DNA from: Hellea sp.
GTDB taxonomy: Bacteria; Pseudomonadota; Alphaproteobacteria; Caulobacterales; Maricaulaceae
NCBI GenBank assembly: GCA_013002305.1
Contig: JABDKG010000073.1
Coordinates: 1 to 62,176 of the forward strand
Length of the DNA: 62,176 nucleotides
Reading direction: 5' to 3'
Shown one piece after another: positions 52,489-59,919 of this stretch (position 1 is its first letter; every line of letters begins with the position of its first letter). Both the position numbers and the translations under genes were made by a program. The notes under the pieces were generated by a model that saw nothing but the letters and a program-made list of their open reading frames with translations, did not search any database and had not been told where the DNA came from.

Positions 52489-53910
52489 ATGAGCTCAAAA
52501 TTAGATCTGAAATCATTTGCAATCGCGACGCTCGTGCCTATTGTCATGATGCTGGTCGCGATGTGGATCAAGCCGCTATGGCGCGACGAATTTTTCAGTC
52601 TTTATTATTCCGAGCCCGGCCTCTCGCTACCCGATCTGGCGGAAAATCGCTGGGTCATCGACGCGCACCCGCCGCTTCACAATATATTCCTTTGGGTCTG
52701 GAGCCATATTTCCGAACATGTGTTCTGGCAAAAAGCGCTTTCGCTGGTATTTTTGGGCATAGGAGCGTTTGCGTGTTTTCAGCTCTCCCCCACAAGCCGC
52801 CGGCGTACGCTTTATATTTTTGGACTGACCTGTCTGGGATCCTATTGGGTGATCTATTTCGCCACAGAAATCCGGCCCTATATTTTAAACTTCACCCTCA
52901 GCACGGTTTTGACTCTGGCGGCCGTCCGGCTGATCGAAGACGAACAAGCGAATTGGCCACTATGGACGATTTGGATCGTAACCGGCGCGCTCTTGTCCCT
53001 GACCCATTATTTTGGCGCGCTCTGGTTTGCCTGTCTTGGGTTGATGGTCGGTATTCACCATCTGACGCGCGGCCAAAATAGTCGATTTTTTCGCATCGGG
53101 AGCCTGACCGTGTTGGGTCTGGTGCCTGCCCTGCTTTGGATTAAATTTGCTTTGACGCAAATCGATCTGTCAAACGTCACCTCGGATCTGACGGCGCTGC
53201 AGAAACTTCAAGGTGGTCTCCATCAATTTTTGCGCGGGCTTCTGGTCAAAACGTTTGGCTCCAACCCTCTAATTACGATCCTCGGCTTTGGCGGCATATT
53301 GGCGGCTATATTCGGGAGAAATTATCGCAATCGGGTCCTGTTAGGGGCCGCCGGTCTGATGCTGCTGATTGCGCTGGTTCTGCATATAGCTCTGGCGGAT
53401 ATGATCAAGGAGCGTGCATTTATCTCGATGATGCCAGCGGTGCTTTATATTTTCGCGGACCATATCGCAGATAAGGAGTCTTCATGGATGAAATATATCC
53501 CGCTCGCAGCTGTGATCATGCCGTTTCTGTTCATCCCGGAATATTTCAAAAACAAGGAACGGATCGATGAGTTTCAAGCCGCGCTCAACAGCTATGGGCC
53601 GGCTTGCGAAACCGCGGCGATCCCGGTCTTGCTAAGACCTGATCCGCCGCGCGCATTTTACGAGTTTGCCGCGCAGAAAATTGTCAGCCCGGACGGAAAA
53701 CGGCAATTAGCCCCATTGGATATTTCACAAACTTTTGAGCTGGCGTCCGACTGTCCGGTGGTGGCGGTCAGCGTCTTACTTCCCAAAAACAGCGCAGCGA
53801 TTATTGACCTGGGCAATACACATCTCATGAGGCTCGGTCAGGATCCGTCCAAACTGGAGGTCCGCCGATTTGGCAAAGGCCGAAATATTTTCTGGGTGCG
53901 CCGTCCTTAA
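52489..53910 (+). CDS. GT-C fold glycosyltransferase (ArnT/PMT-like membrane protein)
   Basis: A 473-aa multi-pass membrane protein with about ten to eleven helices. The first large loop contains the acidic motif PLWRDEFFSLYYSEPG and then DAHPPLHNIFLW, the D-E and HPPL pattern of GT39/ArnT-type polyprenyl-phosphate sugar transferases. Such proteins transfer a sugar from a lipid carrier to protein or lipid on the periplasmic side. The C-terminal 150 residues form a soluble periplasmic domain (EYFKNKERIDEFQAALNSYGPACETAAIPVLLRPDPPRAFYEF). The substrate and acceptor are not defined by sequence. It is divergent from the sulfide operon and shares its intergenic region. Confidence 0.82.
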   Translation: MSSKLDLKSFAIATLVPIVMMLVAMWIKPLWRDEFFSLYYSEPGLSLPDLAENRWVIDAHPPLHNIFLWVWSHISEHVFWQKALSLVFLGIGAFACFQLSPTSRRRTLYIFGLTCLGSYWVIYFATEIRPYILNFTLSTVLTLAAVRLIEDEQANWPLWTIWIVTGALLSLTHYFGALWFACLGLMVGIHHLTRGQNSRFFRIGSLTVLGLVPALLWIKFALTQIDLSNVTSDLTALQKLQGGLHQFLRGLLVKTFGSNPLITILGFGGILAAIFGRNYRNRVLLGAAGLMLLIALVLHIALADMIKERAFISMMPAVLYIFADHIADKESSWMKYIPLAAVIMPFLFIPEYFKNKERIDEFQAALNSYGPACETAAIPVLLRPDPPRAFYEFAAQKIVSPDGKRQLAPLDISQTFELASDCPVVAVSVLLPKNSAAIIDLGNTHLMRLGQDPSKLEVRRFGKGRNIFWVRRP

Positions 53911-54048
53911 TGGACCCGTAAACCCTCGTCCTCATGACTCCGGCGGGCGGGATTATACGATTAAATCATGCGGCCTTGACGATCTACAAGGACGAATATT
54001 TGCCGGAATAGTGACACCCCGCATTAGCGAGGCGAAAGGAATTTTGCT

Positions 54049-54387
54049 TTACTTCCGGTCTTGGCGATCGCGGCGGTTTTCGCGGCGATCCCACCGACTT
54101 TCACGCCGGTCAATCCGGTCTTCGAACCGGTCGCGCGGGCCGTGATCAACGGCTCGGTCGCGGCGATCTTCACGCCGGTCAATGCGGTCTTCAAAACGAT
54201 CAATCCGGTCTTCGAAATGGTCGAGCCGGGAGCCTTGTTTGATGACACCGCGATGCTCTAAGCGGTCCAGTCGGTAGTCTAGCTTGCTGAGCCGGTTACC
54301 GGGACCTCCGTCTTTAGGTCCGGCCAAAGCCGGGGCGGCAAATGCGGCACTGATAATGGCCGACGCAAAAAGTGATTTCATAAACAT
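54049..54387 (-). CDS. Exported Asp/Arg-repeat protein
   Basis: A 112-aa protein with signal peptide MFMKSLFASAIISAAFAAPALA (mature start GPKDGG). The rest is almost entirely Asp, Arg and Glu in short repeats of the form DRxEDRIDR or DRREDRRDR, interrupted by a few hydrophobic residues. It is expected to form charged helices or stay disordered and to be close to charge-balanced. A strong AGGAGGA ribosome-binding site at 54392-54400 sets the start. It has no recognised family name, although similar short DR-rich exported proteins occur in proteobacteria. No neighbour suggests a partner. Confidence 0.75.
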   Translation of the reverse strand: MFMKSLFASAIISAAFAAPALAGPKDGGPGNRLSKLDYRLDRLEHRGVIKQGSRLDHFEDRIDRFEDRIDRREDRRDRAVDHGPRDRFEDRIDRRESRWDRRENRRDRQDRK

Positions 54388-54657
54388 GCCGGTTCCTCCT
54401 ATATGTTTTTGGCATGTCCTTAAAACGGCTCGGCGCCGCGAAATCCGTCGCAAATCATCTGTTAAAAAAATGTCATGGTTAATGACGCGGGAAAATCGAC
54501 CGGTTAGGTCAGTCCAATTTTGTCTGTCAATTTACTCGAGAACACGAACCGCGCTTCATCCGTCGGCAAGAGCCGTTCGCGCGCATCCTGCCAGCGATCA
54601 ATACGCATTTAAAACTTCTGCGGTTCGGGTTCATCTGAGCAATAGTGAATAAAGAAT
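54388..54657. other. Intergenic region without a supported gene
   Basis: Holds the ribosome-binding site and presumably the promoter of the Asp/Arg-repeat gene on the minus strand. A 65-aa frame reads across it (54527-54724) but has no signal, ribosome-binding site or domain pattern, so I do not call it. No tRNA, repeat or terminator is seen. Confidence 0.4.
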
Positions 54658-54762
54658 TTATTGAAGTTTTCGGCCGCTGAACAGTCGCATACCGGTCGAG
54701 ACTATCATTAATCCGGCGACCCATACGATCGCGCGTAACTTTATCAGTTTCAAACCTAACAT
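54658..54762 (-). CDS. Possible 34-aa single-helix membrane peptide
   Basis: An ATG at 54762 opens a 34-codon frame to TAA at 54658: MLGLKLIKLRAIVWVAGLMIVSTGMRLFSGRKLQ. The positive N-terminus, one hydrophobic helix (AIVWVAGLMIVSTGMRLF) and a basic end fit a small inner-membrane protein. The ribosome-binding site is only GGGG-like and its position is imperfect. It lies between the zinc-ribbon gene and the Asp/Arg-repeat gene. It is too short to prove from sequence. Confidence 0.35.
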   Translation of the reverse strand: MLGLKLIKLRAIVWVAGLMIVSTGMRLFSGRKLQ

Positions 54763-54840
54763 ATTGCGCCCCACTAAAGACTTAGCACTGCTTTATACCA
54801 TATTTGCAGCCAAGCTTACAGCAAAAGTCCTTAAAACGGG

Positions 54841-55305
54841 TTAAGCGCCCCGAAGGCTCCCCCAGAGCCGCGTGATTAATCCGCCAAGCCCTTTGTCCTC
54901 TGCCTCCATCGCCTCCATGATCTTGTCGATATCCTGCTCATCTTCATAGAACATTTCCAGGCGGGCAAGTTCGTCCCGATCCAGCCACATGCCATGACCT
55001 TTGGGGCATTGATCAATCATCACCTGCGAGGCAAAGGCATATTCTTTTTTCTCAAGACTTTCGCTGCAAACAACGCAGCCGCGCGGGCCTTCGCTCTTGG
55101 CTTCGGCCATGCCCTCGGCGGCGTTGACATGGTCCATGACAGAGTTGGTCGGCACGTCGCGAAAATCACTGGCCTGCACGTTTTGCACAGCCTCGAGCTC
55201 TCCAGCGTCGAGCCACACGCCGTTGCAATGCGGGCAAATATCAATTGTGACGCCTTCATAGGTCTCCTGCTTAAGGGTAAAATCATCAACGGGACATTTA
55301 CGCAT
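54841..55305 (-). CDS. Zinc-ribbon (zf-TFIIB-like) protein with two fingers
   Basis: A 154-aa protein with two TFIIB-type zinc ribbons. The first starts MRKCPVDDFTLKQETYEGVTIDICPHCNGVWLDAGELEAV, and the second is GCVVCSESLEKKEYAFASQVMIDQCPKGHGMWLDRDELARLEMF. The C-terminal part is acidic (MEAMEAEDKGLGGL). Proteins of this type are common in bacteria, with no assigned function. It is the last gene before the S9 peptidase gene on the same strand, with a 60-base gap. Confidence 0.87.
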   Translation of the reverse strand: MRKCPVDDFTLKQETYEGVTIDICPHCNGVWLDAGELEAVQNVQASDFRDVPTNSVMDHVNAAEGMAEAKSEGPRGCVVCSESLEKKEYAFASQVMIDQCPKGHGMWLDRDELARLEMFYEDEQDIDKIMEAMEAEDKGLGGLITRLWGSLRGA

Positions 55306-55365
55306 AGCGGCGTTCCTTTAGTTTCGTGGAATTATAGAAGCTCGCACCAAGAGAGCAACCGGGAA

Positions 55366-57423
55366 TTATGGCTCTATATGTTTCGCAAGAAACGCCTCGA
55401 TCGTTTCGAGATATAGGATTTGGTTATCCAGAGTCCATCGTCCGTGACCAGCTTCTTCAAGCTCGACATAGGTCACATCCTTGCCCAGGTCGTCGAGTGC
55501 GTCTTCCATCCTGCGGCTGTGAAGCGGCGGCACAGTCCAGTCTCTCTCGCCGTGTATTAACAGCACAGGCGCCCGGAATTTTTCGGCCATCCGGGTCGGC
55601 GACCTGTCCTTGAGCGAATCTTTGTCGCGCAGATCGCCCATCGATTGCTGTAAGAAAGAGTAGGTTTGGTTGCCGAGCCGAACACGATCATCCTTCATTG
55701 AGCGCACCAGATCGGACACGCCGCCGCCGCTGACGATACAGGCATAAAGTTCTGGCGTAGTTGCACCGCCATAAAGCGCGGCGAAACCGCCATAGCTGTA
55801 CCCAACAATGCAGGTTTTTTCTGGCGTCGCATATCCGTTATTCTGGAAAAACTTAACGGTGTCTGTGACGTCATCCTGCATCAGGCCGCCCCACTCTCCA
55901 TAACCCGCGACCTCGTGATCGACGCCGTAACCGCTCGAACCGCGAAAGTTCATCTGCACAACTTGATAGCCGCGAGAGACATAAAACTGCACAGAACTAC
56001 TATATCTAAAATAATCGCGCACATGCGGGCCGCCATGTGGCATGATCAGCAAAGGCGCACCTTTTTCCTTTCCTTTGGGAAAGTAATGATACGCGTCAAT
56101 CATGGCACCATCGCGCATTTTAATTTGAAGGACCTGTGAATCAGAATTCATCTTGTTCGCGAGTTGACTATTCCGATCCAGTGCAAATCCCAATGTCTGC
56201 GCTGACGGGTTATAAATATAATATTTGCCAGGTTTATTCGGCGAGGCCGCATAGACGACGGCCCGCTCGCCGCCTATATTATTACCGACGATACGGAAGC
56301 TCTGCTCCGGGCCCAGCTGCGACGCGATAAAGTCATAATGTTTTTTGATCTCGGGATCGTTGATTAGATACTCAACTTTATTGCCCTGCACCACCGCGCC
56401 GAATATTTCCCCGCTATGGAGGTCAAACATCAAGTTGCTAATATCAAATCGCGGATGTTCATAGATTGTTTCGGTATATTGTTGGGATAAGGGATCAAAC
56501 ATTTTGAGTGAAGCCCGCTGATCGCCACTGTCGCGGGTCACGACAAATAGTTGACCACTGTCGCGGTCAATAGCGGCGGGGAAAAACAGGCCGGGAATAT
56601 AGCCGAGCTCTTTGTCCTTTCGCATCTCTTTGACCATGACCCAATCACTGTCTTCATCTTCGCGGTAAAATGTCTGGACGGCATCGCATTTGTCTTTGCG
56701 ATTACAGGCAACCCGCACCAACGGAACATCGTCGGCATCAACCAAAAAATGCAGTGTGTGGCGCGTGAGATCAAATATTTCGTCTTCATCATCCTCGTAA
56801 ACATTGGTCCACTGCAAAATGCTCGAGCCACTCCGCACAATAATGCGCTCCTCATCAGGATGGCTGGAAATATAGGGTGTTCCGAATGCGCCGCCGCTGA
56901 CATAGGATCCGACAAATTTCAAATCAGCGCGCGGATATTTATTCTTATCTTCCCCGACCGATATGGTTATCGCATTACTCTTGATTTCGGCGTGGGCGTT
57001 AATATAGGCCCGGCCTTGCCCTTTAAGTGTCGACAAACAGATTAAGAGTCGCGTGTTTTTGACGAATTGCAAACAGCTCAAATCCGTGCCGATCGGAAGA
57101 TCGAATTGCCGATCAATCTCGCCGCTTATCAGGTTGAACACAAGCAGGCCCGATGTGGTTCGAAACACTTTGTTTTTCTCATCACAGATTTGCGATTTCG
57201 CGATCGCAACTTTGAAACGGTCCAGACAGAATTTCTGCGTGTTGACTTTGGCAACAGCCGCAAATCGCCCGTCCGGCGATATGGTCATTCGGCCATACTC
57301 ATCGATCTTCTTGAATTCCAGCGCACTGGGCGGTTGCGGCGGCGTTTGCGGCGCCGCGAGGCCCGCGCCCGCAAATATCAAACCTGCCCATACAAATATT
57401 CGTAAAACCCACACTGGTATCAT
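55366..57423 (-). CDS. S9 prolyl-oligopeptidase family, exported
   Basis: A 685-aa protein with an N-terminal signal (RIFVWAGLIFAGAGLAA). A beta-propeller-like region (30-440) is followed by an alpha/beta-hydrolase domain with catalytic Ser543 in VGYSYGGFAAL. The acid is in LIHGERDWTVPP and the His is in LEEAGHGRW. Two segments (YHYFPKGKEKGAPLLIMPHGGPHVRDYFRYSS and YQVVQMNFRGSSGYG) mark the S9 C/acylaminoacyl-peptidase type. It probably degrades peptides in the periplasm. It is distinct from the DPP IV at 690 because it lacks the EE motif. The next gene upstream on the same strand is the RelA/SpoT-type gene (99-base gap). Confidence 0.88.
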   Translation of the reverse strand: MIPVWVLRIFVWAGLIFAGAGLAAPQTPPQPPSALEFKKIDEYGRMTISPDGRFAAVAKVNTQKFCLDRFKVAIAKSQICDEKNKVFRTTSGLLVFNLISGEIDRQFDLPIGTDLSCLQFVKNTRLLICLSTLKGQGRAYINAHAEIKSNAITISVGEDKNKYPRADLKFVGSYVSGGAFGTPYISSHPDEERIIVRSGSSILQWTNVYEDDEDEIFDLTRHTLHFLVDADDVPLVRVACNRKDKCDAVQTFYREDEDSDWVMVKEMRKDKELGYIPGLFFPAAIDRDSGQLFVVTRDSGDQRASLKMFDPLSQQYTETIYEHPRFDISNLMFDLHSGEIFGAVVQGNKVEYLINDPEIKKHYDFIASQLGPEQSFRIVGNNIGGERAVVYAASPNKPGKYYIYNPSAQTLGFALDRNSQLANKMNSDSQVLQIKMRDGAMIDAYHYFPKGKEKGAPLLIMPHGGPHVRDYFRYSSSVQFYVSRGYQVVQMNFRGSSGYGVDHEVAGYGEWGGLMQDDVTDTVKFFQNNGYATPEKTCIVGYSYGGFAALYGGATTPELYACIVSGGGVSDLVRSMKDDRVRLGNQTYSFLQQSMGDLRDKDSLKDRSPTRMAEKFRAPVLLIHGERDWTVPPLHSRRMEDALDDLGKDVTYVELEEAGHGRWTLDNQILYLETIEAFLAKHIEP

Positions 57424-57522
57424 CCCCCTTTTTCAATGGCTGAATTTAGCAAAGCCGATTGGAATGACAAGTCTTGTGTGCAGAGCCGTTTAAAGTTTGA
57501 ACGGCATCACCCCGGGCCTCAT

Positions 57523-58557
57523 TCATTCAGCCCAATGAAGGCCATATTGGGAGACAATGTCACTGACTTGTTCCCGGCCATATTTCTGCGTCAGCATTTT
57601 AACCGTGCCGCGCCTTAGCGTCCGAAATCCCCCTTGCCAGGCGCGCGAAAAATAGCGTTCCAGATCGGCATACATCATGGCCGATCGCAGCACACCCCAA
57701 CTGTTTGACCGGTCATTATTCCCGCCAAAATGTGTGAAAAATTCCTCGGACATTAATTTTTGCAATTCGCCGACATTGTGCACCCCAAATCGGAGCAATT
57801 CGGTCTCAACTTTGGTTCCAATAATTTCCTTAGGCACAATCACAACATCCAGCTTCCCCCGGGCCGCTAATAGTTGCTGCACTGAACGCGACGTGATCCT
57901 GTCCGTTTTATCTGGAAGCGTGTCGGCCGCGCTCTGGGATTTGCTGAAAACTTCCAGCGCGCCGACAACGTTGGAAAACTCGCGGTCGATAAGCTCTAAC
58001 GTGCCGGCGATCAAATTTAGTCGTCGTCGATATTCCGCCGGAATGTCCCCGGGGAATTTATAATTTCGATCATGTTCGATCTCCGCCCAGGCATGTTGCA
58101 ATATTGTTCGAATCTGAATTTCGAATTTCAAATTCTCGAATTCCTCACGCTCGGTTAAAGCGATCTGAGCCTCGCCGAGCGAGCAGATATGATGGACAGA
58201 CCGGTAACCGATTTGGTCGACGGATAATTCATCGGACTTATCGACGCTTTCTTCCGGGTGAGCCTGAAAAATCCGGGTCAGAATATTCGCGGCCTTATCG
58301 ATATCGGACTCAAGAAAAAGTATAACCCGAATGCCGACGACATCTGTCAGCTCGGATAGTGATCTGTAACTTTTGCGTTCGATTTTTTCCAGAATAGCGG
58401 TCAGGGTTTTGACCCGAGAATTAACAGAGTCAAATTCGATATTTTCAGCGCCCAACGCCTGCTCGATCAACTGTTCCAGACGATGGCTGAACCGATCGAA
58501 CACGGTTTCATATTGCGCGTACCATTGTGTAATTTCTTCGGAATTCAAATCCGTCAT
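57523..58557 (-). CDS. Stand-alone RelA/SpoT-type (p)ppGpp synthetase with C-terminal extension
   Basis: A protein of about 344 aa. Residues 20-210 are a RelA/SpoT synthetase domain with SRVKTLTAILEKIERKS, DVVGIRVILF (the Asp of the GTP/ATP-site motif), GYRSVHHIC and the ExQxR motif in FEIQIRTILQHAWAEIEHDRNY. No HD hydrolase domain and no TGS/ACT domains are present. About 130 extra residues follow, with an unfamiliar helical segment (LLAARGKLDVVIVPKEIIGTKVETELLRFGVHNVGELQKLMSEEFFTHFGG). It is longer than typical small alarmone synthetases. I prefer the ATG at 58557 over 58569. It could make alarmones or be a tRNA- or pyrophosphate-targeting toxin-like enzyme. Confidence 0.85.
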   Translation of the reverse strand: MTDLNSEEITQWYAQYETVFDRFSHRLEQLIEQALGAENIEFDSVNSRVKTLTAILEKIERKSYRSLSELTDVVGIRVILFLESDIDKAANILTRIFQAHPEESVDKSDELSVDQIGYRSVHHICSLGEAQIALTEREEFENLKFEIQIRTILQHAWAEIEHDRNYKFPGDIPAEYRRRLNLIAGTLELIDREFSNVVGALEVFSKSQSAADTLPDKTDRITSRSVQQLLAARGKLDVVIVPKEIIGTKVETELLRFGVHNVGELQKLMSEEFFTHFGGNNDRSNSWGVLRSAMMYADLERYFSRAWQGGFRTLRRGTVKMLTQKYGREQVSDIVSQYGLHWAE

Positions 58558-58644
58558 TATCAACCCCATATCGGCATAGTGCCCCGAAGCCTATTCAGTG
58601 AAGGCCGGATTGGCGAGTCCAAAACATGCATTGAATTTTCATCT

Positions 58645-59166
58645 TTAGCCATGGCTTGCAATCAACGACCCAAGCGCCGCGAAGAACAGCAATAAGGTCG
58701 GATGAAATGTGCCGGCAAACCCGAAAGCGCGCAAGGTGGGGCTCTTTTTATAGCCGAGATAAAACGCCAAACGCATCACCCCGAACCAGAGCGACATGCC
58801 GGGCAAAAGACGCGCTGCCGTCTCCGGCATTAACGCCAGCGCCAGCGCCGCCGCACCGGCGAAAATCACCAGCTGCTCCATCGTGTTCTGATTATACCGC
58901 AGAATAATATCAAGCGGATCGCCTTTGTCAGGAGCGGAGCCGTCCATGCGGCTGTCAAAAAAACGGTGCCGCGCCGCCAGTCCAATACCGATGATCAGAG
59001 ATAAAAGCGGTACGGCCAGAGACGCCGCCCAGCTCTTAAAGACCGGCAGGCCCGCCGGGCTCGGCACATGATGATAATAGGCCCCGATAAACAGCGCGCT
59101 CGCGACCCAGCTGGCGAGGATGCCAAGGGCAACGGACATTTGGGCGCTTTTATCTGGCTTGAGCAT
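58645..59166 (-). CDS. MAPEG-family membrane protein
   Basis: A 173-aa integral membrane protein with four helices. The MAPEG signature is in DIILRYNQNTMEQLVIFAGAAALALAL, and the following LLPGMSLWFGVMRLAFYLGYKKSPTLRAFGFAGTFHP also matches. It has an extra N-terminal pair of hydrophobic segments compared with the 134-aa MAPEG protein at 46856. Bacterial members have no firm function. The gene is on the minus strand, upstream of the RelA/SpoT-type gene (87-base gap). Start ATG at 59166; alternatives within ten residues are possible. Confidence 0.82.
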   Translation of the reverse strand: MLKPDKSAQMSVALGILASWVASALFIGAYYHHVPSPAGLPVFKSWAASLAVPLLSLIIGIGLAARHRFFDSRMDGSAPDKGDPLDIILRYNQNTMEQLVIFAGAAALALALMPETAARLLPGMSLWFGVMRLAFYLGYKKSPTLRAFGFAGTFHPTLLLFFAALGSLIASHG

Positions 59167-59257
59167 GACCGGATGTTAGCAGTTTGATTGACTTGGAACC
59201 AGATTTAAACCGCGAACGCCGCGCATCCCAAATTGTTCGGTCGCCGCGCGATGGCTT

Positions 59258-59301
59258 CCAGTAAGAGTGGGGTGATGCAAAATAATGAACCATTCCAACC
59301 C
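59258..59301 (+). repeat. Direct repeat, copy 1, upstream of the GIY-YIG gene
   Basis: A 44-bp segment beginning CCAGTAAGAGTGGGGTGATG and ending ACCATTCCAACCC. It is nearly the same as copy 2 at 59825-59867. The two copies are in the same orientation and bracket the GIY-YIG gene and the repeat pair C/D. Confidence 0.7.
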
Positions 59302-59351
59302 GCACTCAATACGCCATTGCAGCATGATCCAAAAATCTTTATGTTCGTCTT

Positions 59352-59663
59352 ATGTTCTTCACCTACATGATCACGAGCCAGCATAATGGCACGCTCTATA
59401 TTGGCCACACCGATGACCTGGGTCGGCGCATATTTGAGCACAAGCACAAAATCTTCAAAGGATTTGCGACCAAGCACGGCGTGGATAAACTCGTCTGGTT
59501 TGAGGAATTTGAGACACGCGATGCAGCCTTTCGCCGGGAGCGGCAGCTCAAAACTTGGAAGCGGCAATGGAAAATCCGATTGATTGAGATCGAGAACCCG
59601 GATTGGGTCGATATTTATGAATTGAATGTTTTGCCAGTGAACCGAGATTGGGGGTCTGTTTGA
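59352..59663 (+). CDS. GIY-YIG nuclease-family protein (UPF0213/YhbQ-like)
   Basis: A 103-aa single-domain GIY-YIG protein. The motif region is FFTYMITSQHNGTLYIGHTDDLGRRIFEHKHKIFKGF, with the GIY part changed to TYM and YIG kept. The catalytic Arg is in LGRRIFEH and the metal-binding Glu is in RRERQLKTWKR. Members of this group are short, and in many alphaproteobacteria occur in several copies; their cellular role is not settled. It sits in a 570-bp segment bracketed by two copies of a 43-44-bp direct repeat and followed by inverted repeats C and D. It has no close ribosome-binding site beyond weak AT-rich context. Confidence 0.82.
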   Translation: MFFTYMITSQHNGTLYIGHTDDLGRRIFEHKHKIFKGFATKHGVDKLVWFEEFETRDAAFRRERQLKTWKRQWKIRLIEIENPDWVDIYELNVLPVNRDWGSV

Positions 59664-59722
59664 ATTCTTGCTCCGGTCAGGTGATTGTTGGAACGCACGC
59701 TAACTTTCACCTTTTTTACTTC

Positions 59723-59754
59723 AACTGGATCCCAGCCTGCGCTGGGATGAGCGG
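59723..59754 (+). repeat. REP-like intergenic repeat, copy C
   Basis: A 32-bp unit beginning AACTGGATCCCAGCC and ending GGGATGAGCGG, nearly identical to copy B at 44143. It forms an inverted pair with copy D, 45 bp away, giving a structure that could fold into a long hairpin after the GIY-YIG gene. Confidence 0.78.
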
Positions 59755-59798
59755 GTGGTGAGTTGGCAGACAAGTATTCAATTTTTTGCATATTTACT

Positions 59799-59830
59799 CC
59801 GCTCATTCCTGCGCAGGCAGGAAACCAGTT
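59799..59830 (-). repeat. REP-like intergenic repeat, copy D
   Basis: A 32-bp unit beginning CCGCTCATTCCTGCG and ending GGAAACCAGTT, inverted relative to copy C. Its right end runs directly into copy 2 of the 43-bp direct repeat (59825-59867). Confidence 0.75.
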
Positions 59831-59867
59831 AGAGTGGGGTGATGCAAAATGAGAAGCCATTCCAACC
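59825..59867 (+). repeat. Direct repeat, copy 2, upstream of the LLM gene
   Basis: A 43-bp segment beginning CCAGTTAGAGTGGGGTGATG, near-identical to copy 1 at 59258-59301. It lies 53 bases upstream of the LLM oxidoreductase start, so the duplicated sequence may carry its promoter region. The duplication spacing is 567 bp. Confidence 0.7.
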
Positions 59868-59919
59868 TCCCAACATATCCGCAGGTGACAGAGGTTTTAA
59901 AAATTGCCACAACGGCCCC

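Noticed and set aside
53911-54048. A gene between the glycosyltransferase and the Asp/Arg-repeat gene
   Set aside because: Only 138 bases, with no frame carrying a ribosome-binding site; it appears to be a convergent 3' region without a clear terminator.
54061-54261. Plus-strand frame rich in Val, Pro and Phe opposite the Asp/Arg-repeat gene
   Set aside because: It mirrors the repeat sequence. The minus-strand gene has a strong ribosome-binding site and a signal peptide; this frame has neither.
59205-59567. A 120-aa minus-strand frame opposite the GIY-YIG gene
   Set aside because: It is a shadow of the GIY-YIG gene and the duplicated repeat; similarity to the frame at 59803-60216 comes from the DNA repeat itself.
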